DNA from: Polaribacter sp.
GTDB taxonomy: Bacteria > Bacteroidota > Bacteroidia > Flavobacteriales > Flavobacteriaceae
DNA length: 35,537 bases
NCBI GenBank assembly: GCA_029248845.1
Contig: JAQWIO010000124.1
Span: 1-35,537 of the forward strand
Reading direction: 5' to 3'
Each line of letters starts with the position of its first letter. The first letter of the stretch is position 1. Made by a program: the position numbers and the translations under genes. The notes under the pieces are model-generated. The model did no database searches and was not told where the DNA came from. It saw nothing but the letters and a program-made list of their open reading frames with translations. Positions 9,200-16,025 of this stretch are shown here, piece after piece.

Positions 9200-11218
9200 T
9201 TATGAAAGTTTTAGAGTAATAGTAGTTCCTTTTATTAATTTTTCTCCTTTTTTTTGTGATTGAAATTCTACTTTTCCTACACCATAAATCTTCACTTTCA
9301 ATCCGATGTTTTCTAATAAATACATAGCATCCATTCCTACCATACCTCTAACATCTGGAATCTTTGAATACTCTTTATTTAGTTTTTTATCAAAATCTAG
9401 ATATTGACTATTAATCGTTTCAAACTTTACTTTATCTTCTACAGATTGATTGTCAATTGGCGTTGTTGTAAATATTTTTTGGGCAATTTCCTTGAAAACT
9501 GGCGCTGCAACTGTTGCACCATAATATCCTTTTTCTTTGTTAGGATCATGAATGACAACAATACAAGAATACTTTGGCTTATCTGCTGGAAAAAAACCTG
9601 CAAAAGAGGCTACGTAGTGTTTTGCTGAATAATAACCCCCTTCCCAATCTCCCCTATCGTTTTTAGTTCTTGGAATGTATTTTTTTGCAGTTCCTGTTTT
9701 TCCTGCCATCGAAAAATTAGAAGAATAAATATTGTTTGCAGTTCCCTTTACCACTACATTTTCCATCACTTTTCTAATTTTCTTTAATGTTTCGTCAGAA
9801 GCAATTTTTGAATTTATAATTTCAGTTTTAAAAACCTCCTCTGTTTTATCTTGCCTTCTCAACTCTTTGACAAACATTGGCTTCACCATTATGCCGTTAT
9901 TAGCTACGGCATTGTAAAACATCAATGTTTGCATTGGTGTAACAGAAATTCCATATCCCCAAGACATCCATTCCAATGAAATTTTGTTCCATCTTTTTTT
10001 ATCTTTTGGGTTTGGCACATAAGGCACTCCCTCTCCTTTAATCTGAAAACCTATTGGCTTTGTAAAGCCATATTTTTCAATTTTTTCATAATACTTTTGT
10101 GGAGTAGCGTCATAATGTTCTTTTATCATTTTCACAATTCCTACATTAGACGAAACCTCAAAAACCCTAGCTACAGAAATTTTACCGTGCCCACCTCTAT
10201 GTGAATCTTCGACTTTTCTATTGTGTACAAAAAATTTTCCTTTTTCAGTGTCAATTACAGTTGAAGTATCAATCACTTTATCATCCAAAGCAATCATTAA
10301 ACTTGCCAGCTTGAAGGTAGATCCAGGCTCATGACTCTCCCAAACTGCGTAATTTCTTTTTTCATAGTAAGTTCCTTTTGAGGTTCTTCCTAAATTGGAA
10401 ATCGCTTTAATTTCTCCAGTTGCAGTCTCCATTACAACAGCACAACCATGATCTGCTTCAAAATATGCCAATCTATTTAATAGCGCATGATGTGTAATAT
10501 CTTGGATATTTACATCTATAGTTGTTATGATATCGTGACCATCAATAGGTTCTTTTTCATTCACATCGTTAATTGGCTTCCATTGATTTTTTGCGATTTT
10601 CTGTTTCCATCTTAAACCGTTTACTCCCTTCATATAATCTGCAAAAGCGCCTTCTATTCCGGCACCACCTCTTAAGTCATCATACCCAATTGTACGTTCT
10701 GCTATTTTTCCAATTGGATGCGCTCTAACAGTTCTGTGTTGTGCAATAAACCCACCACTATAAACTCCTTTATTGAAAATTGGAAATTGCTTCATCTTCA
10801 GATAATCTGTATATCCGATATTTCTTGCAATTAATAAATACCTATTCTTTCGCTTTTTAGCATTTCTTAATCTATCTTGATAAAAATCTGAACTTTTACC
10901 CAACATTTTAGAGAGTTCAATTGACAGTGCTACAATATTTTTCTCGAAAACAACATCATCTACAGCAACCACATCCATTCTGATTGTATACTTCGACATT
11001 GAAGTTGCTAATAAATTTCCATCAGCAGCATATACATTTCCTTTGTTTGCAAAAATAGTATCTTGCTTAATTGTTAATTCGGTAGATAATTTCCTGTATT
11101 TTTCACCCTCTGTGTGTTGAATTGCAAAGACACGAAATACAATTGCCAATAAAAAAAGCGTCATAAAAGCAGCTACTAAGTAGAATTTTGTAAGAATGCT
11201 TTTTTTGTGAGTTGCCAA
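9200..11218 (-). CDS. ftsI: Septal transpeptidase FtsI / penicillin-binding protein with C-terminal PASTA domain
   Basis: Class B penicillin-binding protein that cross-links septal peptidoglycan as partner of FtsW. The 672 residues show one N-terminal membrane anchor (about 12-33), a dimerisation domain, then the transpeptidase domain with STFK (catalytic Ser300), SSN at 356-358 and KTG at 507-509. A single PASTA-like domain follows (about 619-672, beginning IPDVRGM). The PASTA tail is longer than E. coli FtsI but is usual in the Bacteroidota/Firmicutes type. It lies 2 bases after the FtsL-like gene, and its stop is one base before the probable CTG start of murE. Confidence 0.96.
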   Translation of the reverse strand: MATHKKSILTKFYLVAAFMTLFLLAIVFRVFAIQHTEGEKYRKLSTELTIKQDTIFANKGNVYAADGNLLATSMSKYTIRMDVVAVDDVVFEKNIVALSIELSKMLGKSSDFYQDRLRNAKKRKNRYLLIARNIGYTDYLKMKQFPIFNKGVYSGGFIAQHRTVRAHPIGKIAERTIGYDDLRGGAGIEGAFADYMKGVNGLRWKQKIAKNQWKPINDVNEKEPIDGHDIITTIDVNIQDITHHALLNRLAYFEADHGCAVVMETATGEIKAISNLGRTSKGTYYEKRNYAVWESHEPGSTFKLASLMIALDDKVIDTSTVIDTEKGKFFVHNRKVEDSHRGGHGKISVARVFEVSSNVGIVKMIKEHYDATPQKYYEKIEKYGFTKPIGFQIKGEGVPYVPNPKDKKRWNKISLEWMSWGYGISVTPMQTLMFYNAVANNGIMVKPMFVKELRRQDKTEEVFKTEIINSKIASDETLKKIRKVMENVVVKGTANNIYSSNFSMAGKTGTAKKYIPRTKNDRGDWEGGYYSAKHYVASFAGFFPADKPKYSCIVVIHDPNKEKGYYGATVAAPVFKEIAQKIFTTTPIDNQSVEDKVKFETINSQYLDFDKKLNKEYSKIPDVRGMVGMDAMYLLENIGLKVKIYGVGKVEFQSQKKGEKLIKGTTITLKLS

Positions 11219-11220
11219 TT

Positions 11221-11550
11221 TTATAAATCTTTAATAGTTACTTTTATTTTTTTTGGAGGTGATTGTAAAGGCTCCAACCCAATTGATATCGCTTTCTTTC
11301 GGATATTAGACTCCATTTTCATCCTCATTAAAATAGTCCCCGTATCTACATATTCAGCTCTTAATTCTCTTTTCTTTTTGTTCAGTTTTGAAATCTGAAT
11401 AACTTTCTTATCCGCTTTATGAGCACTTGAAATCATAATCAACATTAACACAACTACAAAAAAAATAATTCGCCAATTTTTAAAAGCAGATTCATCCGTA
11501 AGAAAACTTCCTCTCAGAAAATCGTAAACTCCTTTTTTAACTTTTGACAT
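11221..11550 (-). CDS. FtsL-like division protein (small bitopic coiled-coil protein)
   Basis: Small protein of 109 residues with a cytoplasmic head, one membrane segment at about residues 29-46 (IIFFVVVLMLIMISSAHK region) and a charged helical stretch at about 48-85 rich in K, E and L, the architecture of FtsL/DivIC. FtsL forms a coiled coil with FtsB/DivIC and activates FtsWI. The position directly between rsmH and ftsI is the ftsL slot of the dcw cluster, which is the main argument, because the family has almost no conserved residues. The C-terminus is basic and Pro-containing (LQSPPKKIKVTIKDL). Confidence 0.88.
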   Translation of the reverse strand: MSKVKKGVYDFLRGSFLTDESAFKNWRIIFFVVVLMLIMISSAHKADKKVIQISKLNKKKRELRAEYVDTGTILMRMKMESNIRKKAISIGLEPLQSPPKKIKVTIKDL

Positions 11551-11551
11551 T

Positions 11552-12451
11552 CTACTTTTTTAATGTTGCTACTCTTAATTTAGCACTCCGCGCTCTATTA
11601 TTAAGCTTTATTTCTTGGGGAGTTGGCACTATTAGCTTTCCAATCTTTTTTAGAGGTACTTCACTATTTCCAAAAAAATCTTTCTCAGGCTCTCCACTAA
11701 ATAGTCCTGTCCTAAAAAACCTTTTAACCAAACGATCTTCAAGAGAATGATATGAAATTACACTTAACCTTCCGTCATCTTTTAACAAGTTAGGAAGCTG
11801 CTGTAAAAACTCTTTCAAAACATCCAACTCTTCATTCACCTCTATTCTAATTGCTTGAAATATCTGGGCGATTATTTTATGTTCTTTTGCACTTGGTAAG
11901 AACCTCTGCAAAGCTTTTCTTAATTGAAAACTTGTATCAATTCGCTCTTCCTGTCTTTTTTCAACAATCGTTTTTGCAATATTTCTTGAATTCCTTAATT
12001 CTCCGTATGAAAAAAATATTTCGGCTAATTTCTCTTCTGAATAATTGTTAATAATTTCTTTGGCTGATATTTTTGATTTCTGATTCATCCTCATATCTAG
12101 ATCACCGTCAAAACGTGTTGAAAAACCTCTTTCAGCTTCATCAAATTGATGAGAAGAAACCCCTAAGTCGGCCAAAACACCATCCACCTTTCGAACTCCA
12201 TGAAACCTCAAAAATCTTGAGATATATCTAAAGTTTTCCGGTATCAATACAAAACGCTCATCATCAAAGACATTTTCTTGTGCATCTGGATCTTGATCAA
12301 AACCAAATAATCTTCCAGTCTTTCCAAGTCTTTTTAAGATTTCTTTAGAATGACCACCGCCTCCAAACGTAACATCTACATAAACACCATCTTCTTTAAC
12401 CGAAAGTGCATCAACACTTTCATGTAATAAAACTGGATTATGATAATTCAT
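11552..12451 (-). CDS. rsmH: 16S rRNA m4C1402 methyltransferase RsmH (MraW)
   Basis: SAM-dependent methyltransferase that N4-methylates C1402 in the 16S rRNA decoding region. The protein begins MNYHNPVLLHESVDAL and contains the SAM loop VDVTFGGGGHS, GVLADLGVSSHQFD, RGFSTRFDGDLDMRMN, and RLSVISYHSLEDRLVKRFF, all RsmH signatures. I chose ATG 12451 (299 residues) because homologues start at MxYHNPVLL; an ATG two codons upstream at 12457 is also in frame. The start lies inside the 3' end of mraZ (14-base overlap), so the two are probably translated together. It ends one base before the FtsL-like gene. Confidence 0.96.
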   Translation of the reverse strand: MNYHNPVLLHESVDALSVKEDGVYVDVTFGGGGHSKEILKRLGKTGRLFGFDQDPDAQENVFDDERFVLIPENFRYISRFLRFHGVRKVDGVLADLGVSSHQFDEAERGFSTRFDGDLDMRMNQKSKISAKEIINNYSEEKLAEIFFSYGELRNSRNIAKTIVEKRQEERIDTSFQLRKALQRFLPSAKEHKIIAQIFQAIRIEVNEELDVLKEFLQQLPNLLKDDGRLSVISYHSLEDRLVKRFFRTGLFSGEPEKDFFGNSEVPLKKIGKLIVPTPQEIKLNNRARSAKLRVATLKK

Positions 12452-12905
12452 CTGCATCTCTATTTCCCATTACTTCCTCAGCCAAATCAGCAAAATCATC
12501 GGCCGCATCATCTATGGCCTTCTCATACTTATCTTTATCCCAAATCTCAATAATATTCACAGAAGAAGACATAACTACTTGTTTTTTTATTCCCGCAAAT
12601 GCAAACAAATCTTTAGGAATTAAAATTCTTCCTGTTGCGTCTAATTCTACCAATTTAACCCCTGCAGTAAACCTTCTAATGAAATCGTTATTTTTTTTCT
12701 TAAACCTATTTAATGTGTTTATTTTTTCCATCATCAAATTCCACTCCTTTAAAGGGTACAACTCAAGACATGGCTGAAAAACAGCTCTCTTCACAACAAA
12801 GCCATCTTGCAATACATCAGACAACTGCTTCTTAAAGACTGATGAAAACATCAATCTCCCCTTAGCATCGGCTTTACATTCATGGGTTCCAATTAGATTT
12901 ATCAC
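12438..12905 (-). CDS. mraZ: Transcriptional regulator MraZ
   Basis: DNA-binding regulator of the division/cell-wall cluster, with two SpoVT/AbrB-like half domains forming a ring-shaped oligomer. The 155 residues have the two characteristic DxxxR boxes, DAKGR at 13-17 and DATGR at 89-93, each followed by hydrophobic IPxxL-type strands. A C-terminal acidic tail (EKAIDDAADDFADLAEE) extends past the core. It is the first gene of the minus-strand cluster and is preceded by three TGGTAAA repeats, consistent with MraZ repressing its own operon. Start is the ATG at 12905; no competing start was found. Confidence 0.96.
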   Translation of the reverse strand: MINLIGTHECKADAKGRLMFSSVFKKQLSDVLQDGFVVKRAVFQPCLELYPLKEWNLMMEKINTLNRFKKKNNDFIRRFTAGVKLVELDATGRILIPKDLFAFAGIKKQVVMSSSVNIIEIWDKDKYEKAIDDAADDFADLAEEVMGNRDADELS

Positions 12906-12928
12906 TGAATAGATTTAATAACTCAACT

Positions 12929-12936
12929 CAAAAATA
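12929..12936 (-). promoter_or_regulatory. Candidate -7 element of the mraZ promoter (TATTTTTG)
   Basis: On the minus strand these bases read TATTTTTG, an exact match to the Bacteroidota -7 consensus TAnnTTTG, 23 bases before the mraZ ATG. No TTG (-33) sits at the usual 17-23 base spacing; that place is taken by the TGGTAAA repeats, which suits a repressed or MraZ-modulated promoter. Assignment is by consensus match only. Confidence 0.55.
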
Positions 12937-12943
12937 TGTAAAA

Positions 12944-12972
12944 TTTACCACTTTTTACCACTTTTTACCACA
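12944..12972 (-). promoter_or_regulatory. Probable MraZ operator: three TGGTAAA direct repeats, 10-bp period
   Basis: The minus strand carries three copies of TGGTAAA spaced exactly 10 bp apart (two separated by AAG, the third running into TTT). MraZ in other bacteria binds three or four short TGG-type direct repeats with a 10-bp repeat in front of mraZ, one turn of the helix apart. The position, about 40-65 bases before the mraZ start and upstream of the -7 match, fits autoregulation of the whole cluster. The exact Bacteroidota MraZ box is not something I can confirm here. Confidence 0.75.
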
Positions 12973-13002
12973 TTGTTAATAAATAAGTCATTTATTAACA
13001 AT
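12972..13002. repeat. Perfect inverted repeat, 13-bp arms and 5-bp spacer
   Basis: ATTGTTAATAAAT, then AAGTC, then its exact reverse complement ATTTATTAACAAT. It lies in the roughly 200-bp region between divergent mraZ and the hydrolase gene and directly abuts the MraZ-like repeats. It has no U-tract on either side and no gene ends here, so a dimeric-regulator operator is more likely than a terminator. It does not match the DnaA box (TTATCCACA). Confidence 0.7.
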
Positions 13003-13075
13003 TCAATACTGTTAGGATCTTTTTATCAAAAAAAGGGTGAGCCATTAAAACATTACATATTTCATAAAAAAGAAT

Positions 13076-13083
13076 TACATTTG
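13076..13083 (+). promoter_or_regulatory. Candidate -7 element for the hydrolase operon (TACATTTG)
   Basis: TACATTTG matches TAnnTTTG exactly and lies 23 bases before the ATG at 13107. No good -33 TTG was seen. It would drive the hydrolase gene and probably engB and the pseudouridine synthase gene, which follow closely on the same strand. Confidence 0.5.
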
Positions 13084-13106
13084 CGGTTAAGAGAATTCAA
13101 AGATCA

Positions 13107-13871
13107 ATGATTGATAAGTTAAAAACTGAAGGTATTTATACATATGCAGAAGCAGGAGAAGGCCCTACAATAATTCTTTTACATGGGTTAATGGGTGCTT
13201 TGAGTAATTTTAAGGAAACTTTTAATTATTTTTCGACAAATGGTTACAGAGTATTAATACCAGAACTCCCTTTATACAAGCTTCCACTTTTAAAAACAAA
13301 TGTTAAAAATTTAGCTCAATTTTTAAAAGAATTCATGGAGTTTAAAGAATTAGATAATGTCATTCTTTTAGGAAACTCTTTGGGAGGTCATATTGGTTTG
13401 TATTTTACAATGAATTACCAAGAAAAAGTTAGTGCTTTAGTTTTAACGGGAAGCTCTGGACTCTACGAAAAAGCGATGGGAGACAGCTTCCCTAAAAGAG
13501 GAAACTACGAATACATTAAAGAAAAAACAAGAGATGTTTTTTACGATCCGGAAATTGGTACAAAAGAGATGGTGGATGATATCTTTAAAATTGTAAACGA
13601 CCGTAATTCCGTTATTAGAACCCTGGCAATTGCAAAAAGCGCCATTAGACACAACATGTCGAATGACTTGCCAAAAATAAACCAACCAACTTGTATCATA
13701 TGGGGAAAACAAGATACAGTTACTCCTCCAGAAGTTGCTGAAGACTTTAATAAATTATTGTCAAATTCTGATTTATTTTGGATAGACAAATGTGGCCATG
13801 CTGCAATGATGGAAAGACCAGAAGAATTTAATAAAATTCTTCATACTTGGTTTACCTCCAGAAAAATATAA
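13107..13871 (+). CDS. Alpha/beta hydrolase (cytoplasmic, function unassigned)
   Basis: A 254-residue alpha/beta-hydrolase fold protein without signal peptide. The oxyanion motif LLHGLMG is at 24-30, the nucleophile elbow GNSLGG at 89-94 (Ser91), and the remaining triad residues are probably Asp203 (GKQDTVTPP) and His231 (CGHAAMMERP). The fold and triad are clear, the substrate is not: esterases, lactonases and C-C hydrolases share this pattern. It is divergent from mraZ and 40 bases upstream of engB; this hydrolase-engB pairing suggests co-transcription rather than shared function. Confidence 0.9.
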   Translation: MIDKLKTEGIYTYAEAGEGPTIILLHGLMGALSNFKETFNYFSTNGYRVLIPELPLYKLPLLKTNVKNLAQFLKEFMEFKELDNVILLGNSLGGHIGLYFTMNYQEKVSALVLTGSSGLYEKAMGDSFPKRGNYEYIKEKTRDVFYDPEIGTKEMVDDIFKIVNDRNSVIRTLAIAKSAIRHNMSNDLPKINQPTCIIWGKQDTVTPPEVAEDFNKLLSNSDLFWIDKCGHAAMMERPEEFNKILHTWFTSRKI

Positions 13872-13911
13872 CTTTCGAGGAGAGGAATTTCAAAAAAGAA
13901 CACCTATTTTA

Positions 13912-14523
13912 ATGAAAGTTAAATCTGCAGAATTTATAATGAGCAATAGTAATGTTACGAAGGCTCCAAAGGAAAGAATACCTGAATACGCATTTATTGG
14001 ACGTTCTAACGTTGGGAAATCTTCATTAATTAATATGTTGATGGAGCGCAAAGACTTAGCTAAAATATCTGGGAAACCAGGAAAAACTCAACTTATCAAC
14101 CATTTTAAAATAAATGAAGAGTGGTTTTTAGTAGATTTACCTGGCTATGGATACGCTAAAGTTTCAAAAAAAAAGAGAACTATCTTTCAGTTTTTTATAG
14201 AAAATTACTTCAAAGAAAGAGAGCAGTTAGTCTGTACTTTTGTTTTAATTGACTCTAGACATGACCCCCAGAAAATCGATCTAGAATTCATGAAATTTTT
14301 AGGCGAAAACCAAATTCCATTCTGTATTGTTTTTACCAAAGCAGACAAACTTGGAAGTTCTAAACTTAACAAACAAATCACTTCTTACAAAAAGAAATTA
14401 CTCAATACTTGGGAGACGATTCCTACATCATTTATTACTTCTTCTTCAAGTGGACTTGGACGAAAAGAATTTTTAGATTTTATTGAAGATGTTAATAAAG
14501 ATGTTGCAAAAGATTTTAAATAA
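13912..14523 (+). CDS. engB: Ribosome biogenesis GTPase EngB (YsxC/YihA)
   Basis: Essential small GTPase acting in late assembly of the large ribosomal subunit. The 203 residues show G1 GRSNVGKSS (30-38), the G2 threonine region GKTQLINHF, G3 DLPGYGYA, and G4 TKAD with the G5-like SS repeat near ITSSSSGLG. The motif order and compact single-domain size are those of EngB. Start is an ATG 40 bases after the hydrolase stop; the next gene follows after 6 bases, so they are probably one operon. Confidence 0.96.
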   Translation: MKVKSAEFIMSNSNVTKAPKERIPEYAFIGRSNVGKSSLINMLMERKDLAKISGKPGKTQLINHFKINEEWFLVDLPGYGYAKVSKKKRTIFQFFIENYFKEREQLVCTFVLIDSRHDPQKIDLEFMKFLGENQIPFCIVFTKADKLGSSKLNKQITSYKKKLLNTWETIPTSFITSSSSGLGRKEFLDFIEDVNKDVAKDFK

Positions 14524-14529
14524 TTTCTG

Positions 14530-15216
14530 ATGCATTCTACTAAAAACAATTTGAAAATTTTATTTGAAGACAATCACATTATCATTGTAAATAAACGTGC
14601 AGGTGATATTACTCAGGGTGATAAAACTGGAGACAAACCTTTGAGTGAAGTTGTTAAAGAATATATTAAGGACAAATACAATAAACCTGGAAATGTATAT
14701 CTAGGAGTCGTTCACAGGTTAGATAGACCGACCTCTGGGATCATCATTTTTGCAAAAACCTCCAAATCTTTAGAACGTCTCAATAAAATGCTACGTGATA
14801 AAACCATTCACAAAACCTATTGGGCAGTCGTAAAAAATCAACTAAACAAAGAACAAGACACCCTCATTAACTTCCTAAAGAAAAACCAAAAAAATAATAA
14901 ATCTACCGTATACCCTCGAGAAATTGAAGGAAGCAAAAAAGCAATTCTCCATTATCATTTACTAAAAAAACTCGATCATTATTCTTTAATAGAAATCCTA
15001 TTAGAAACCGGGAGACATCATCAAATTAGAGCTCAATTAGCAGCTATTGGAAGCCCTATAAAAGGAGATTTAAAATATGGATTTGACAGGAGTAATAAAG
15101 ACAGAAGCATTCATTTACATGCACGGAAAATTGAATTTATTCATCCTGTTAGCAAAGAACAAATCCATATAACTGCACCAACTCCGGATGAAGTTCTATG
15201 GAATGCTTGTTTGTAA
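14530..15216 (+). CDS. RluA-family pseudouridine synthase
   Basis: Converts specific uridines in rRNA or tRNA to pseudouridine. The 228-residue protein has the family motif GVVHRLDRPTSG with catalytic Asp65, the KTYWAVV strand, and the later LLETGRHHQIRAQLAAIGSPIKGDLKYG block that binds RNA and forms the active site. No S4 domain precedes the catalytic domain, so it is a minimal synthase resembling RluA/TruC rather than RluC/D. The target base cannot be told from the sequence. It starts 6 bases after engB. Confidence 0.94.
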   Translation: MHSTKNNLKILFEDNHIIIVNKRAGDITQGDKTGDKPLSEVVKEYIKDKYNKPGNVYLGVVHRLDRPTSGIIIFAKTSKSLERLNKMLRDKTIHKTYWAVVKNQLNKEQDTLINFLKKNQKNNKSTVYPREIEGSKKAILHYHLLKKLDHYSLIEILLETGRHHQIRAQLAAIGSPIKGDLKYGFDRSNKDRSIHLHARKIEFIHPVSKEQIHITAPTPDEVLWNACL

Positions 15217-15274
15217 TTTTTTTTACCTTAGCTATCATCTTCTCAAAGTGATATCATTTAAAAAATCAACACTT

Positions 15275-16009
15275 ATGATAAAAGAAAAAACAGTCTCTGA
15301 AGCAATACACTATAGACGCTCCATAAGAATATTTGATAACAAAAAACCATTAGATACTTCTTTGGTGAAAAAAAGCATCGAGCAGGCAGCGCTTGCTCCA
15401 AACAGCAGCAATATGCAACTCTGGGAATTTTACCATATTACATCCAAAGAAACCATTCAGAAAATTGCACCATTGTGTTTTCATCAAAATGCTGCAAAAA
15501 CAGCACAACAATTAGTAGTCTTTGTCGTACGGAAAGATCTTTGGAGAAAACGGAGGAAATCAAATTTAAAAATGATTGATACTATTTTTCCGCCAAAACC
15601 AAAATCTGAACAAAGTAGCAGAGAAAAAGTAAGTAGAAATTACTACGGGAAATTAATTCCTTTTGCTTACGCTGATTTTTATGGAATTTTCGGATTTTTA
15701 AAGTTTCTCATGATTTTATTGATCGGAATCTTTAAACCTATTTACAGAGAAGTTCGAAAAAGTGACATGAGAATTGTTGCTCACAAAACATGTGCTTTGG
15801 CAGCCCAAAATTTTATGTTAAGTATGGCCAGTGAAGGCTATGACACCTGCCCTATGGAAGGTTCTGACACGTGGCGTGTAAAGAGAATTTTAGGCTTACC
15901 AAAGGGTGCAGAGATCAATATGATTGTATCTTGCGGAATCAGAAAACCCGAAGGAGTCTATGGTGAGCGTTTTAGAGTTCCTTTTGAGGAGGTGTATAAG
16001 GAGGTTTAA
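15275..16009 (+). CDS. Nitroreductase family protein (FMN-dependent oxidoreductase)
   Basis: Flavoprotein of the nitroreductase fold. From the ATG at 15275 the protein starts MIKEKTVSEAIHYRRSIRIF; RRS at 14-16 is the usual FMN phosphate-binding pattern, followed by AALAPNSSNMQLWEF typical of the family, and a C-terminal IVSCGIRKPEGVYGERFRVP. A longer frame opening at 15188 adds 29 residues without family similarity and overlaps the preceding gene, so I reject it. At 244 residues it is longer than minimal nitroreductases because of a middle insert rich in basic residues (about 88-165). Physiological substrate unknown. Its stop is only 16 bases from that of the convergent acylase gene. Confidence 0.9.
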   Translation: MIKEKTVSEAIHYRRSIRIFDNKKPLDTSLVKKSIEQAALAPNSSNMQLWEFYHITSKETIQKIAPLCFHQNAAKTAQQLVVFVVRKDLWRKRRKSNLKMIDTIFPPKPKSEQSSREKVSRNYYGKLIPFAYADFYGIFGFLKFLMILLIGIFKPIYREVRKSDMRIVAHKTCALAAQNFMLSMASEGYDTCPMEGSDTWRVKRILGLPKGAEINMIVSCGIRKPEGVYGERFRVPFEEVYKEV

Positions 16010-16025
16010 AATTATCTCCAAACTA

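Noticed and set aside
12406..12777. 123-codon plus-strand open frame opposite mraZ/rsmH
   Set aside because: Low-complexity Ser/Asn/Phe-rich translation, fully antisense to two well-supported genes. The same applies to other short opposite-strand frames in the dcw cluster.
12990..13000. DnaA box or replication origin near TTTATTAACA
   Set aside because: It differs from TTATCCACA in the core, occurs once per palindrome arm only, and no dnaA, dnaN or AT-rich unwinding cluster is present.
15188..15274. Upstream in-frame extension of the nitroreductase (29 residues)
   Set aside because: It overlaps the pseudouridine synthase gene, lacks family similarity, and the ATG at 15275 gives the usual nitroreductase beginning.
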